NCBI RefSeq assembly: GCF_026113935.1
Contig: NZ_JAPEUL010000004.1
Coordinates: 62,001-126,000, forward strand
DNA from: Marinomonas rhodophyticola
GTDB lineage: Bacteria > Pseudomonadota > Gammaproteobacteria > Pseudomonadales > Marinomonadaceae
DNA: 64,000 bases
Direction: 5' to 3'
The notes under the pieces were generated by a model. It worked only from the letters and a program-made list of their open reading frames with translations. It made no database searches and was not told where the DNA came from. The stretch's first letter is position 1, and the number at the start of each line of letters is the position of its first letter. Below are positions 1-9,150 of this stretch, piece by piece. The position numbers were made by a program, and so were the translations under genes.

Positions 1-36
1 TCTTCCAAACACTTATCAGTCCGGAGACCGGCCTTC
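1..36 (+). promoter_or_regulatory. Cobalamin riboswitch, 3' end only (cut by window start)
   Basis: Positions 18-33 match the conserved B12-box (AGYCMGGAGACCKGCC), with the variable pair present as C and G, so the pairing is kept. The rest of the aptamer lies before the window. An 8-bp hairpin (GGTTTTTC / GAAAAACC, about 45-66) sits between the box and the GTG start of the CbiM-type gene and may be part of the expression platform. Cobalamin riboswitches usually turn off B12 or cobalt uptake genes when coenzyme B12 is abundant, which fits the gene that follows. Confidence 0.8.
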
Positions 37-116
37 ATTAATCCGGTTTTTCTAAGCAGAAAAACCATCAATTTGAATCATACGGGTGAGTATGAAGCAT
101 ATTTTGGAGGCACATA

Positions 117-788
117 GTGCATATTGAACCTGGCGTCGTTGATGGCGCAAAAATTGTTTTGAGTTATGCTACCGCTTTGGCGGCGTTTGGCTTTTCTGCG
201 AAAGCATCTATTGAGATGATCAAAAAAGAGGGTCTCATGTCTTTGATCGGTCGCAGCGCATTAACCACACTGCTTGTCTTTGCCTTCTTTGAACTCTTTC
301 CTCATCACGCGGTTGGTGTATCGGAAGTGCATCTTATCTTAGGCTCAACGCTGTTTCTTATCTTTGGTCCTGCGGCTGCTTCTATTGGTTTGATGTTAGG
401 CTTATTAACGCAAGGTGTTTTCTTTGCCCAATTTGATCTACCTCAATACGGCATGAATGTCACAACCTTGTTATTACCTCTGTTTGCTATGTCGGCCGTT
501 GCGCGCCGAACCATTGCTGAGAATACGGCTTATGTCGATATTAGCTATAAACAAGCATTGAAACTGTCCCTAACTTACCAAGGCGGTATTGTCGCTTGGG
601 TGGCTTTTTGGGCGTTTTATGGACAAGGTTTCGGTGCCGAGAACACCGCGGCCGTGGCGACCTTTGGTATTGCGTATTTAAGCGTTGTGCTGATTGAACC
701 TGTTTTAGATCTTGCTGTATTAGCGGGTGCGAAAAGCCTGCATCGCTTTAAGAACTCGTCTTTGTTTGAAGCGCGTTTATTTAACTAG
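117..788 (+). CDS. CbiM-family energy-coupling factor transporter permease (cobalt-type)
   Basis: A 223-aa integral membrane protein with about six hydrophobic segments. It begins Met-His-Ile-Glu, and the His at position 2 is the N-terminal metal ligand typical of CbiM/NikM substrate-capture subunits. The start is GTG at 117, set by TTGGAGG about 6 bases upstream. CbiM proteins bind Co2+ or Ni2+ and work with CbiQ/CbiO ATPase modules, none of which is in the window. The riboswitch directly upstream argues for cobalt supply to B12 synthesis rather than nickel. The gene stands alone and is followed by a terminator. The family call is firm; the metal is inferred from the riboswitch. Confidence 0.85.
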   Translation: MHIEPGVVDGAKIVLSYATALAAFGFSAKASIEMIKKEGLMSLIGRSALTTLLVFAFFELFPHHAVGVSEVHLILGSTLFLIFGPAAASIGLMLGLLTQGVFFAQFDLPQYGMNVTTLLLPLFAMSAVARRTIAENTAYVDISYKQALKLSLTYQGGIVAWVAFWAFYGQGFGAENTAAVATFGIAYLSVVLIEPVLDLAVLAGAKSLHRFKNSSLFEARLFN

Positions 789-807
789 TTAGAAAGCGTA
801 GTTCTAA

Positions 808-857
808 ATGCCTACTCTGTTCACTGATAATACCGTAAGCAGAGTGGGCATTTTTTA
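808..857 (+). terminator. Rho-independent terminator after the CbiM-type gene
   Basis: A long stem (ATGCC.ACTCTG pairing with CAGAGT.GGCAT) is followed by a run of six T. It ends at the 3' end of the convergent LysR gene and overlaps its stop region, so it may serve both directions. Confidence 0.75.
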
Positions 858-1746
858 TGTTTTGCGTTTATATCGACCATGTTCACTAACAAACTCTAGG
901 AAAGCACGATTGGCTTTTGATAGATAACTGTCTTTGCGCCAAGCAATACCTAGATCTAGCCAGATTGGTGGATCAAAAGAACGAGTGATCAGTTCATCGT
1001 CTTCTTCGATAACCATGGCGAGTAGGGTAGAAATACCAAAACCTTGTTGAGTGATGGATTTGATAAGCGGAATTAAGTTGGTTTCGAAACCAATCTTAGG
1101 TGTCCTGTTACAGGCTTTGGCCAGCTTATCGACAATGCGCCGATGAAAATACCCTTCTTTGAACATGACTAATTCTTCTTCGAAAAATGCTTCAGGGGAA
1201 ATTTTCGTTAGCTGGCTAAAAGGGTGATCGGTCGCCACAGTCACCAGCATTTCTTCTCGAATGAGGGCTTGAGTTTGTAGACTATCGGGAAGTGTTTCAG
1301 CAACGATAACGCTCAGGTCCAATTCGCCACTTTCGAGCATTTTTTGCAATTGCCAAGTTCCCCCTTCGATGACTCTTAAGGTAATAGTGGGGTATTTATG
1401 GCGAAATGCCATCAGAATCGGTGGAAAGTAATAAGAGTCCCAGCATGCTGGGAATGCCCACACGAACCTCACCTTGGCTCAACCCTTTTAGCTCACTCAT
1501 TTCTAACAAGGCATCGTCTGTGGCTTGAATGATTTTTTCAGCATGAATCAGCAGTTTTTTGCCTTCGTCGGTGAGTCCGATATTTCGATCTGCTCGATGA
1601 ATTAAGGTTAAGTCCAAATCCGCTTCTAGCTTTTTGATGGCCATGCTGACCGCCGGCTGTGCTACGCCTAGCTGTTGGGCGGCTTTGGTAAAGCTCTCTG
1701 TCTTGGCTATCGCAATAAAATAACGCAGAGGTTTAATGTCCATCAA
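855..1746 (-). pseudogene. LysR-family transcriptional regulator, frame broken near 1435
   Basis: The first 100 residues (frame ending at 1396) hold a classic LysR winged-helix: FTKAAQQLGVAQPAVS and the following AIKKLEADL recognition helix. The C-terminal effector-binding domain continues in another frame (855-1472). Joining them gives about 297 aa, the normal LysR length, with the junction at GIPSMLG / SYYFPPI around 1430-1440 beside a GGG run. One surplus base explains the break, so a sequencing error is as likely as real inactivation. It is divergent from the MFS gene that starts at 1891, the usual arrangement for a LysR regulator and its target transporter. The co-inducer is unknown. Confidence 0.8.
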
Positions 1747-1890
1747 TAACCTTTATGGATTGGATAAGATGGATATATTTTATTGATTATTTGGCTGGGC
1801 GTATAGTGTAACTATAAAAAAGCATTTTTTGTTGGGTTCATCATCGGGCTGCGTCCCGTGGTGTGTTACTGTGATTCGTGGAGAGTGGTT

Positions 1891-3095
1891 GTGATTGAAG
1901 TGGGCAGTTCCGTATTTTGGCGAGGCACCGTGGCGCTTATCATTGGTTCTTTTATGATTTTTGCCAATGTGTATGTGACACAACCCTTGTTGCCTATGAT
2001 TGCCAATGAGTTTGCCATTACCCCACTGCAAGCCAGTGGTAGCTTTACCATTACGACACTGACCTTGGGTATATCTTTGCTTTTCTACGGCCCAATTTCA
2101 GATGCCTTAGGTCGCAAAGGCATTATGGTGATGACCATGATAGGCATTACGTTAACGACGTTTTGCCTTTCTCTTGTACAAAGCTACGAATCGTTATTAG
2201 CTTTACGTGCTTTACAAGGATTTTTTCTAGCGGGTTTGCCAGCTATTGCCGTGGCGTATTTGGGTGATGAATACACACCGGAAGCCTTAATGGTGGCCGT
2301 TGGTTTATACATTAGCGGCAACACACTGGGCGGCATTGGTGGTCGTCTGATTGGCGGTTTTGTTGGCGAATGGCTAGGACGCTCGGCAACGTTTGGCGTC
2401 ATGAGTGTGATTAGCTTAATTTGTTTATTGGCCTTTTTTGTCCTATTACCAAAATCCCAACACTTCGAGTCCAAGCCTCTGCGTGTTGGTCATATCCTGA
2501 TGAACATGAAAAGCCATCTGCAGAATCGTCGCTTACTAACTAGTTATTTCATTGGCGGTTTTAGCTTCTTCATTTTTATCAACCAATACAGCTACGTGAC
2601 CTTCGTTTTGGAAGCCGCGCCTTATAACTTAACCGCTAAATACGTTGGCCTGCTTTTCCTTACCTATTTGTCTGGTACATTGGGTTCAGCTATTTCGGGT
2701 AAACTTGCCAAACGCTGGAGCCAGCCAAACATCATGGTACTAGGCACTTGTATTTTCATGTTTGGTTCACTCGTCACATTAGGGGGTCTTTATTGGCGAT
2801 CATCGCGGGCTTATTGATAAACAGCTTTGGTTTCTTTTTATGCCACTCAACGGCGAGCAGCTTTGTGAGTCGTAATGCCAAACACGCTAAAGCCAGTGCT
2901 TCTTCCTTATACTTGGTGTTTTATTATTTAGGTGCCAGTCTTGGTGGGTTTTATCTTGATCCTTTCTGGCAAGCGGATGGTTGGACGGGCGTCATCATGG
3001 CATCTTGGTTAGTGTTGGGGATTGTTGTTTTGGCTGAAGTCAGCTTGGTTCGACAAAAAAGAGTTGTAAACGAGCTAAGCTCCGATAACGTTTAA
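1891..3095 (+). pseudogene. MFS transporter (YnfM/AraJ-like drug or metabolite exporter), frameshift in a G5 run
   Basis: A major facilitator superfamily protein with 12 predicted membrane spans. Motif A between TM2 and TM3 is seen as GPISDALGRKG. The reading frame breaks at the G5 run 2782-2786: residues up to LVTLGG are in one frame and SLLAIIAGLLINSFGF onward in another. Removing one G restores a protein of about 400 aa, the usual MFS length. I prefer GTG at 1891 (GGAGAG 5 bases upstream) over the longer reading from 1858. The gene is divergent from a LysR regulator. Family assignment is firm; the substrate cannot be read from sequence. Confidence 0.8.
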
Positions 3096-3117
3096 GCATC
3101 GGAGCTTAAGAAAAAAT

Positions 3118-3660
3118 TTAGAGAAGTTGCCACACTCGAATGATTACCGCTGGATTTTCGTTGTAGTTATCTGCTCTGTCTAACGTGCCTAGAAAAACAG
3201 ATTTATTCATCCATTCATAGGGGCTGCCGATCGGTGCTTCGAAACTTAATACGCTTCGGGCATAACGATTATTTGGGTCTTCTTTAGTGGGTTCTGGGCT
3301 AATGGTTACCTTGTTTTGAACTAAGATTACAAAGCCATCGTCGGTTTTTAGTGCGTATTTTGCATCTAGCTCTCTGCTTCCGTCAGGTCGGCCAAGCTGC
3401 CAGTCACCGCCGCCTGGTATGATTTTGCCTTTCATCGATGGCCCTGCAAATTCGCCACCTGTTATCCAAACAATACCTCGTTCACCATATTTGCTTTGTC
3501 CAACGGTGACGCGTTCTTTATCTATCGTCACGCGAGACTCGTAGACAAATTTTGTTGTAAAACGGTCGTCTCTATTCGGGTTTTCATCGGCGGCTGATGC
3601 AGCAACACTGCTTAGTAAAAAGATTGAACACATCGCTATGTTGTTCATGATTTTAAACAT
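3118..3660 (-). CDS. Secreted DUF3237-family protein
   Basis: A 180-aa protein with a cleavable signal peptide (hydrophobic run followed by AASA-A at about residue 23). The mature part carries the DUF3237 signature: GGEFAGPSMKGKIIPGGGDW followed by RPDG.RELDAKYALKTDDG. DUF3237 proteins are small beta-barrel folds of unknown biochemical role. Most family members are cytoplasmic, so the export signal is slightly unusual. It is convergent with the MFS gene and apparently monocistronic. A 10-bp inverted repeat around 3077-3107 lies between the two convergent stops but lacks a clear T tract. Confidence 0.75.
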   Translation of the reverse strand: MFKIMNNIAMCSIFLLSSVAASAADENPNRDDRFTTKFVYESRVTIDKERVTVGQSKYGERGIVWITGGEFAGPSMKGKIIPGGGDWQLGRPDGSRELDAKYALKTDDGFVILVQNKVTISPEPTKEDPNNRYARSVLSFEAPIGSPYEWMNKSVFLGTLDRADNYNENPAVIIRVWQLL

Positions 3661-3872
3661 ACTTGTTCTCCATTTTTATTGTTATTGCCTTTGTAATCTA
3701 AGCACTGCTTTTATAAAAAAAGCATTTTGAGAATAGAGGTATGATGTTTGTCTTTGTAATTGTTTAATCGATAAATGATATTGATTTTTGCGATAAGCGA
3801 AATATCCCCGTAATTAATCCCTTAGGTTCAGCATTCACTCGAAAGGGTCTTATTTTACGTCGTCGTATGAAT

Positions 3873-4274
3873 TTACAGGATTATTAATGACAAGCTGAGT
3901 CTTCGATACTCTGCCAGTGCCACTTTATCCGCCTCGATATCAAGTGGGTTTGCTTCAAGCGAATGCCAAGCGACTTCGTCCGCTTCTAGCGAAACGATCG
4001 TGCCTGTCCATTGTGTAATGACATAATAATGGATGAGTTGAAGCTCTCCTGTTGGGTGATACAGAGAACATAAATACACATAAGACGTTGGAACGATATC
4101 CAGCTCTTCTTTTAGCTCTCGAAATAGGGCTTGTTCTCTTGTTTCACCGTGTTCCATATGACCACCAGGAATCGCGATCAAATTGGGATCGTACTCTTTG
4201 TCTTGGGCGCGTTTTTCTAACAACACCTGATTGTCTTTTAGTAATATAAAAGACACACATTCATGAACTTGCAT
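3873..4274 (-). CDS. NUDIX hydrolase
   Basis: A 133-aa NUDIX protein. The Nudix box GGHMEHGETREQALFRELKE runs straight on into ELDI and keeps the catalytic Glu residues (GX5EX7REUXEEXGU, with Asp for the last Gly). These enzymes hydrolyse nucleoside diphosphates linked to another group, such as oxidised dNTPs or ADP-ribose, using Mg2+ on the box glutamates. The substrate is not predictable here. I set the start at the second in-frame ATG (4274) because GGAG lies 8 bases before it. The first ATG (4289) would overlap that Shine-Dalgarno. Confidence 0.85.
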   Translation of the reverse strand: MQVHECVSFILLKDNQVLLEKRAQDKEYDPNLIAIPGGHMEHGETREQALFRELKEELDIVPTSYVYLCSLYHPTGELQLIHYYVITQWTGTIVSLEADEVAWHSLEANPLDIEADKVALAEYRRLSLSLIIL

Positions 4275-4385
4275 CGAGATAACTCCCATTATTTTTCAAG
4301 ATCCCAGTGAAAAGCTGTCATAAATTCTCTATTAAAATTACCATACTCGCCATGACATAATCGAATGCAGCAAACAGAGTGAAAT

Positions 4386-4807
4386 ATGAACACCAAAATA
4401 TACAAAGAAGTGCTTTCTCTTGCGAAAGTGCTTATGACTTGCGCCAACAAAAAAGACCAAGTTGGCTTTGATGCATCTTATCAAACGTTGCTGAGACTCT
4501 GCGAAGAGAACGACGGTACTGACAAAGACCATCCGGTTCAATGGGAAACCCTTGCCGATTTTACCGATGACTTGGAGCAGGCCATTGCTCTCTATGACAA
4601 AGCCCTAGCAAAAGCCACCGCAATCAACGCCAAAGATTATCTCTCTTCCATCGGCTTTTCTGTCGCTCAACTAAAAGTAGAGCTAGGCGATAACGCTGGT
4701 GCTATTGCATACCTAGAACAAGCTAAAATTCACAGCAATAAAATCATCGACAAAGAGCCTCAAAGCGGACATCCATGATTTATTAAAAGCACTCAAAGGC
4801 GTCTAAA
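4386..4807 (+). CDS. Small TPR protein, frameshift near its 3' end
   Basis: A helical protein of about 140 aa with paired TPR-like helices (DDLEQAIALYDKALAKA and GDNAGAIAYLEQAKI). As given, the frame runs to a stop at 4778 with an unlikely tail (EPQSGHP). Removing one C near 4759 restores the tail LKADIHDLLKALKGV and a stop at 4807, 14 bases before the next start. The TPR suggests protein-protein contacts; no specific role is known. It is in the same orientation as the exonuclease gene just downstream and probably cotranscribed. Confidence 0.65.
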
Positions 4808-4821
4808 AAAAGAGATAAGAA

Positions 4822-5399
4822 ATGGAACGTCCCAGCAAGGAACAAATCAGCGAATTACCCTTGTACATTGGTCTTGGTCTTTCCGATATTTACATCGTTG
4901 AGAACGAACTTGACGCAGCACAAGCCATAGAAGTCCTAAAAAACGAAACCAGCCTAGGATTCGATACCGAAAGCAAACCGATCTTTCAAAAAGGAGAGGT
5001 CAGCCCGGCCCATCGCTTATTCAACTGGCGACAGAGTCCAAGGCGTTTCTCTTTCCGGTTCGATTTGCTGTCGCCGTTGCAGCGGCCAAGGAAATTTTAA
5101 CCAACCCAAACATCAAGAAGATCGGTTTTGGTATCAAAGACGATAACAAAGAACTGCGAAACAAGCTCAACATCGACATAGTCAATACGCAAGACTTATC
5201 GATGACTTTGAAACGTCTTGCTGGAGAAAAAAACAGCATTGGTGCCCGTGCTGCTGTCGCCATGGTACTGGGGAAACGTCTTGGCAAAGGCGCCCAGAAA
5301 TCCAACTGGGGCGCTTATCCACTGAAAGAAAATCAGATTCTGTATGCGGCGAATGATGCTCATGCTGCCATATGTGTGGAGAGGGCATTGAGTAAATGA
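4822..5399 (+). pseudogene. 3'-5' exonuclease domain protein (RNase D-like, DEDDy), frameshift near 5008
   Basis: The N-terminal part contains the Exo I motif with FDTES. After a frame change around 5003-5012 (CCCGGCCC region, one base missing) the protein continues as PSLIQLATESKAFLFPV, then IKKIGFGIKDDNKEL (Exo II region) and YAANDAHAAI, the Y-x3-D Exo III motif that marks the DEDDy class. Joined length is about 193 aa, matching free-standing RNase D-like exonuclease-domain proteins without the HRDC tail. These remove nucleotides from RNA or DNA 3' ends with two metal ions. The broken frame is most simply a sequencing indel. Confidence 0.75.
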
Positions 5400-5500
5400 A
5401 AAAATAAAAATGTTTTCTTTTTACTATTTTATTTAAAGAAAGTTCTATTATCTTTAATGGTTTTATAAGGGATGGGTGCTTGGTATTAAAATACCAAAAA

Positions 5501-5540
5501 CACAGAAGGAATAAAGAATATCCCTCTGCGTTTTTAAATG
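5501..5540. terminator. Probable bidirectional terminator
   Basis: An imperfect hairpin (CAGAAGGAATA / TATCCCTCTG) has T-rich sequence on one side and A-rich on the other. It lies between the convergent exonuclease and fasciclin genes. Confidence 0.5.
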
Positions 5541-5571
5541 GTATTAAATATTTACTATTACTTAGGACCTA

Positions 5572-6069
5572 TTATTTAGGCAGTAATACGGTATCGATTA
5601 CATGAATTACACCATTGCTTGCTTCAACATCAGCAATAACGACTTTGGCATCATTAATCATCACATTATCACCGCTCGCTTTAACCGTCACAGTCTGACC
5701 TTGAACGGTAGTTGCACTGTCAAGTTTTACCACATCTGCTGCAGTGACTTTGCCAGCGACTACGTGATAAGTTAAAACAGCAACGAGTTTGTCTTTGTTT
5801 TCAGGCTTTAACAGCATTTCTACTGTACCAGAAGGCAATTTTGCAAAGGCTTCATCGGTTGGTGCAAAAACAGTAAATGGGCCTTCACTTTTTAGAGTGT
5901 CAACAAGGCCACCCGCTTGCACCGCAGCTACAAGCGTATTAAAGGAACCATTTTCAACTGCTACGTCAACAATATCTTTTTTCATACCATGGTGATCCGC
6001 ATGGGCAGCTGGCATAAACATAACGCTAGCAGCGATAATAGGTAATGTTGCAACTAATTTTTTTAACAT
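5572..6069 (-). CDS. Secreted fasciclin (FAS1) domain protein
   Basis: A 165-aa protein with a Sec signal peptide ending at about AAHA-D (residue 24-25), then a single complete FAS1 domain. Typical features are visible: [15 protein letters not shown] (H1/FAS box) and the terminal [13 protein letters not shown] motif. FAS1 domains act in cell adhesion and extracellular matrix contacts; single-domain secreted forms are common in marine bacteria. Monocistronic, with a moderate Shine-Dalgarno. Family assignment is secure; the biological role is not. Confidence 0.9.
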   Translation of the reverse strand: MLKKLVATLPIIAASVMFMPAAHADHHGMKKDIVDVAVENGSFNTLVAAVQAGGLVDTLKSEGPFTVFAPTDEAFAKLPSGTVEMLLKPENKDKLVAVLTYHVVAGKVTAADVVKLDSATTVQGQTVTVKASGDNVMINDAKVVIADVEASNGVIHVIDTVLLPK

Positions 6070-6243
6070 AATAATGTCCTTTAAGGTTAAATAATAGTTT
6101 GGTGTTTCAGTTTGTGTTCAACATGAATATTTACGGCGCTAATAAAAAAGCGGATCAAAGTAATGTGAAAAAAATTAAAAATAATAAATCTGAGGAGGGA
6201 AGTGCTTTGAAAAACTGAGGGGATGCGCTGTTTCGCAGAATGT

Positions 6244-6675
6244 TTATAGCGCCATATGCAACAGCGGATATGGCTTACCCTGACCATCTACTGGTGACCG
6301 GCCTATCACTTTAAAGCCAATATGCAGATAAAAACCCAGTGCTTGCTCATTTTGTTCGTTTACATCGACCTTTGAAGCGCCCAGCTCATGGATAGCATTG
6401 GCCGTCAACATGGTACCAATGCCTTTTCCGCGAGCAGCAGGCGAGATAAACAGCATCTCAATATTACCGTCATGAACACCACAAAACCCTTGAATTTCAC
6501 CTTGCGCATTTTTAGCACACCTCAACTCAACGGCATCAAAATACTGCTCTAAAATTAACGGCTTTAACGCTTGGAGATCCTCTTCGACCAAAAAATCATG
6601 AGTGGCCCTGACCGAAGACTCCCAGATTTCTATTAGCTTGAGATAGTCTGCTTTTTCTACGGTTTCGATATTCAT
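6244..6675 (-). CDS. GNAT N-acetyltransferase, YjaB-like
   Basis: A 143-aa GNAT protein. Motif A is visible as LFISPAARGKGIGTML (R-x-x-G-x-G/A acetyl-CoA loop) and the C-terminal part reads VNEQNEQALGFYLHIGFKV then GRS, closely resembling E. coli YjaB. YjaB-type enzymes bind acetyl-CoA; their acceptor is uncertain. The start is taken as ATG at 6675 rather than the TTG two codons upstream. It stands alone next to the start of the toxin-antitoxin region. Confidence 0.8.
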   Translation of the reverse strand: MNIETVEKADYLKLIEIWESSVRATHDFLVEEDLQALKPLILEQYFDAVELRCAKNAQGEIQGFCGVHDGNIEMLFISPAARGKGIGTMLTANAIHELGASKVDVNEQNEQALGFYLHIGFKVIGRSPVDGQGKPYPLLHMAL

Positions 6676-6860
6676 GATCAAACTCGATTAAACATTGAAT
6701 AGTTAAGGGTCACATAGTGGTGTCGCCACAGCTATGACGCTCTGTTTAGTGGTGGTGTTTCTACAGGAGCGGATTTGTCATCACACGTCAGAGAAATCAC
6801 AACTAGATGGCTGATTTTTTTAATTTTTCATCTGACCCTTTATTCCGACCCTTTATTCCC

Positions 6861-7229
6861 TTAGGCTTTGAACAAGCGGCGTTCGATAAGAGACTGCATA
6901 TCACGATGACCATCAGTGATCACCATGACATAAACAGACTGCGAAATGATTCGATAAATAATACGGTAGGGTTTGAAATAGATTTCTCGATACTCCCGTA
7001 GGCCGATTGCTAGCAACTCATTTGGATAAGTCCCGCGCTCGGGATTATCGGCAAGGCTTAAAAATGCCTCTTCAATTTTGTCTAGAACGTAATCTGCTTT
7101 CTCTGGTGCATCATGAGTTTCGATATACTCGTATAGAGCCTCAAGATCGTAAGCAGCATCATCAGTGAGAAAAACCGATAGCTCATTAGCGGCTTTTACT
7201 CCGGTTACGAAGCTTGGCGACAACGTCAC
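6861..7229 (-). CDS. ParE/RelE-family toxin (TA module 1)
   Basis: A 122-aa ParE-like toxin: DDAAYDLEALYEYIET at the N-terminus, the conserved LADNPERGTYPNEL, and REIYFKPYRIIYRI then VMVITDGHRDM with a terminal ERRLF. ParE toxins poison DNA gyrase and RelE toxins cut mRNA; sequence alone favours the ParE branch. The gene starts with GTG at 7229 inside the 3' end of its antitoxin (44-bp overlap), which implies translational coupling. Antitoxin-first order and overlap are typical of type II modules. Confidence 0.85.
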   Translation of the reverse strand: MTLSPSFVTGVKAANELSVFLTDDAAYDLEALYEYIETHDAPEKADYVLDKIEEAFLSLADNPERGTYPNELLAIGLREYREIYFKPYRIIYRIISQSVYVMVITDGHRDMQSLIERRLFKA

Positions 7230-7461
7230 CAGCAGGCTGAACTTTACCTTCTTCTATCTGACGTTGACCCAGAGCCAATATCTTAAGTAGCGCCATAGTC
7301 TCTTGAGTTTGCTCATAGCTTTTGATGTCTTGTATAACAGCCTTAGCCTCACCGTTTTGAGTGATCACCATCGGCTGCATGTTAGTAGACAGGTTACGCA
7401 CGACCTCAGCAGCATGAGCTTTCAAATAGCTAATAGGTTTGATTTGATCTGATAACTTCAT
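7186..7461 (-). CDS. Phd/YefM-family antitoxin (TA module 1)
   Basis: A 91-aa protein with the Phd/YefM N-terminal DNA-binding fold (IKPISYLKAHAAEVVRNL, then PMVITQNGEAKAVI). The C-terminal part is charged and likely unfolded until it wraps the toxin. It represses its own promoter and neutralises the ParE-like toxin encoded immediately downstream and overlapping. This is the first of three consecutive toxin-antitoxin pairs and the only one on the minus strand. Confidence 0.85.
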   Translation of the reverse strand: MKLSDQIKPISYLKAHAAEVVRNLSTNMQPMVITQNGEAKAVIQDIKSYEQTQETMALLKILALGQRQIEEGKVQPAGDVVAKLRNRSKSR

Positions 7462-7607
7462 AAATACCTCTTCGTTATGACCAAATATAGTCTTTAAATA
7501 GGTCGTCGGTCAATGAGGGTAGTCGTGATAACGCGGGGGGTAGTTTCTTCCTCTTTTTAATGGAAGGGCAGATATGTGAAGTATTGGGGGTGTTGTTGTG
7601 ATGCGCA

Positions 7608-7634
7608 TTGCTACAAATGTGGTATTTTGCTACA
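7608..7634 (+). promoter_or_regulatory. Direct repeats, likely operator of TA module 2
   Basis: TTGCTACA occurs at 7608-7615 and again at 7627-7634, a 19-bp period (about two helical turns) placing both on one DNA face. It lies 31-57 bases before the antitoxin ATG, where an autoregulatory TA complex would bind. The assignment is inferred from position and repeat geometry only. Confidence 0.45.
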
Positions 7635-7664
7635 TTTCTTATACAACACTAAGGAGATTTTATT

Positions 7665-7886
7665 ATGTCTACAGCAAGTATCCGACTTGACCAAGAACTG
7701 GTTGATAAAGCGGCCATCATGGCGAAAGCCTTAAACCGTACAACACCTAAGCAAATTGAACACTGGGCGAAAATCGGCGAAATGATGGAAGATAACCCCG
7801 ATTTACCCTATGAGTTCGTAAAACAAGCTATCATTGCCCAAGCGGAAAAAGAAGCCGGAAAACTTGAGGCCTACAGCTTTGGCTAA
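7665..7886 (+). CDS. ParD-like antitoxin (TA module 2)
   Basis: A 73-aa protein with a ribbon-helix-helix-like N-terminus (ASIRLDQELVDKAAIMAKAL, then NRTTPKQIEHWAKIGEMMED). The phrase about TPKQIEHWAKIG is characteristic of the ParD-like antitoxin family. An AAGGAG Shine-Dalgarno precedes the ATG. It overlaps the start of its toxin gene and should act as DNA-binding repressor and toxin inhibitor. Confidence 0.8.
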   Translation: MSTASIRLDQELVDKAAIMAKALNRTTPKQIEHWAKIGEMMEDNPDLPYEFVKQAIIAQAEKEAGKLEAYSFG

Positions 7887-8169
7887 CATTACTCAAGTTC
7901 TTCAAACAACCACATTTAAAAAAGCGGTCAAAAAACTGCATAAAAATCAAAAAGCGGATTTAGATAACGCGATCAGAGAATTGATTGAAGATCTGCTTCT
8001 AGGGCAACAGAAGAAAGGCGATCTATCTTTTCTTCGTGTGTATAAATTTAACATGGTGAAGCAACTTACATTACTTGGTTACAGCTATGAAGATGGCACC
8101 CTTACACTCGAACTCATGGCATTAGGTAGTCATGAAAATTTTTACCGTGATGTGAAAAATATCGTCTGA
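7879..8169 (+). CDS. RelE/ParE-superfamily toxin (TA module 2)
   Basis: About 96 aa: FKKAVKKLHKNQKADLDNAI, GQQKKGDLSFLRVYKF and a terminal GSHENFYRDVK, a layout typical of the RelE/ParE fold (two N-terminal helices then a beta sheet). A longer reading from TTG 7834 exists, but I prefer TTG at 7879, which overlaps the antitoxin stop by 8 bases and has GAGG about 9 bases upstream. The target (gyrase or ribosome-bound mRNA) cannot be told from sequence. Confidence 0.75.
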   Translation: MANITQVLQTTTFKKAVKKLHKNQKADLDNAIRELIEDLLLGQQKKGDLSFLRVYKFNMVKQLTLLGYSYEDGTLTLELMALGSHENFYRDVKNIV

Positions 8170-8449
8170 GCGGATATTGATCATAATGGTTAAGCCAGCT
8201 CCAATTTCTTAGATTTGGAAAAAAGCCTAATCCTAATTGTTACAAAACTCGAAACTCGCAATTGTTCTTCGCATGAAGTCCCGAAAAGTAATTCAATTTT
8301 GAGCAACCAAACCACAAAACATTTCGCTTACTATTTTCATGTATAACGCTAAGCTTACCAGACTATGTAATCCGGTAGAGTGCCTTGTGATGGAGTACAT
8401 TTTGGTGCATCATTTGTTCATTATCATTTGAAAAGTTTTAGGTGATGCA

Positions 8450-8680
8450 ATGGAAACAGCACAACTTGAAAGTATTACTAGTGCCGCTATGAATTTGCCT
8501 GAGAAAGAGCGTGCTAAACTTGCACATGATCTGGTTGCCAGTTTAGATGGTCCAGCCGATATTAGTGTTGCAGAGGCTTGGGACATTGAAATCTGCCGCA
8601 GAATCAATGACATTGAATCAGGCAAAACTGAACTTCTTGATGTTGATGAAGCCATTTCACGCGCCAGAGACTCGGATTAG
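8450..8680 (+). CDS. Addiction-module antitoxin, TIGR02574-type (TA module 3)
   Basis: A 76-aa acidic protein: LESITSAAMNLPEKERAKLA then LVASLDGP and EAWDIEICRRINDIESGKTE. This matches the small antitoxin family TIGR02574 (putative addiction module component), which pairs with ParE-like toxins. The toxin gene starts 9 bases after its stop. The 280 bases upstream (8170-8449) hold no recognisable gene, only AT-rich promoter-like DNA. Confidence 0.8.
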   Translation: METAQLESITSAAMNLPEKERAKLAHDLVASLDGPADISVAEAWDIEICRRINDIESGKTELLDVDEAISRARDSD

Positions 8681-8689
8681 GGGCTGATC

Positions 8690-9001
8690 TTGAAGGTAAA
8701 GATTAGCACGGAAGCTAGCGTAGAATTGACCGAGGCCGCTGCTTGGTACGAACTTGAGATACCCGGTCTAGGAGAGCAGCTCATTACTAGTTTTGAGCAG
8801 GCTACGGCAAAGCTCAGCAAACCAAACCCACCGCTCGTACCGGTCATTGGTAAAGCTGCCAAGCTTGGAGCCAAAAAATTGATTCTTCAAAGGTTCCCTT
8901 TCTCCTTGGTGACTATAGCAAGTAGTCAAACAATTACGGTCGTTGCTTTCGCCCATCATTCTAGAAAACCCGGTTACTGGCACGATAGACTCACCCCATA
9001 A
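8690..9001 (+). CDS. ParE/RelE-family toxin (TA module 3)
   Basis: A 103-aa toxin: ASVELTEAAAWYELEIPGLG at the N-terminus, ILQRFPFSLV in the core strand and VVAFAHHSRKPGYWHDR at the C-terminus. This last motif is the hallmark of ParE-type toxins paired with TIGR02574 antitoxins. The start codon is TTG or the adjacent in-frame codon at 8690, coupled to the antitoxin gene. The complete pair indicates a functional stabilisation module. Confidence 0.85.
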   Translation: MKVKISTEASVELTEAAAWYELEIPGLGEQLITSFEQATAKLSKPNPPLVPVIGKAAKLGAKKLILQRFPFSLVTIASSQTITVVAFAHHSRKPGYWHDRLTP

Positions 9002-9150
9002 CCAAGGCGAGAGCGTGAACGTTTTTTAAACAGTCAAACTCGATATTATTGCTTAATTTTGAGAATAAATGTATTAGCTTCTATAAAGACAGCGCCAGTA
9101 AATTGAGTAATGTGTTTAATTTTCATCTGACCCTAATATCCAATGATGGA

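Noticed and set aside
3077-3107. Inverted repeat AAGCTCCGAT / ATCGGAGCTT as a terminator
   Set aside because: A good stem, but no T tract on either strand and it overlaps the MFS stop codon; left out as a feature, mentioned under DUF3237.
7665-9001. The plus-strand toxin-antitoxin pairs as integron cassettes
   Set aside because: No attC-like site follows either plus-strand pair; the three attC-like sites all face the minus-strand genes.
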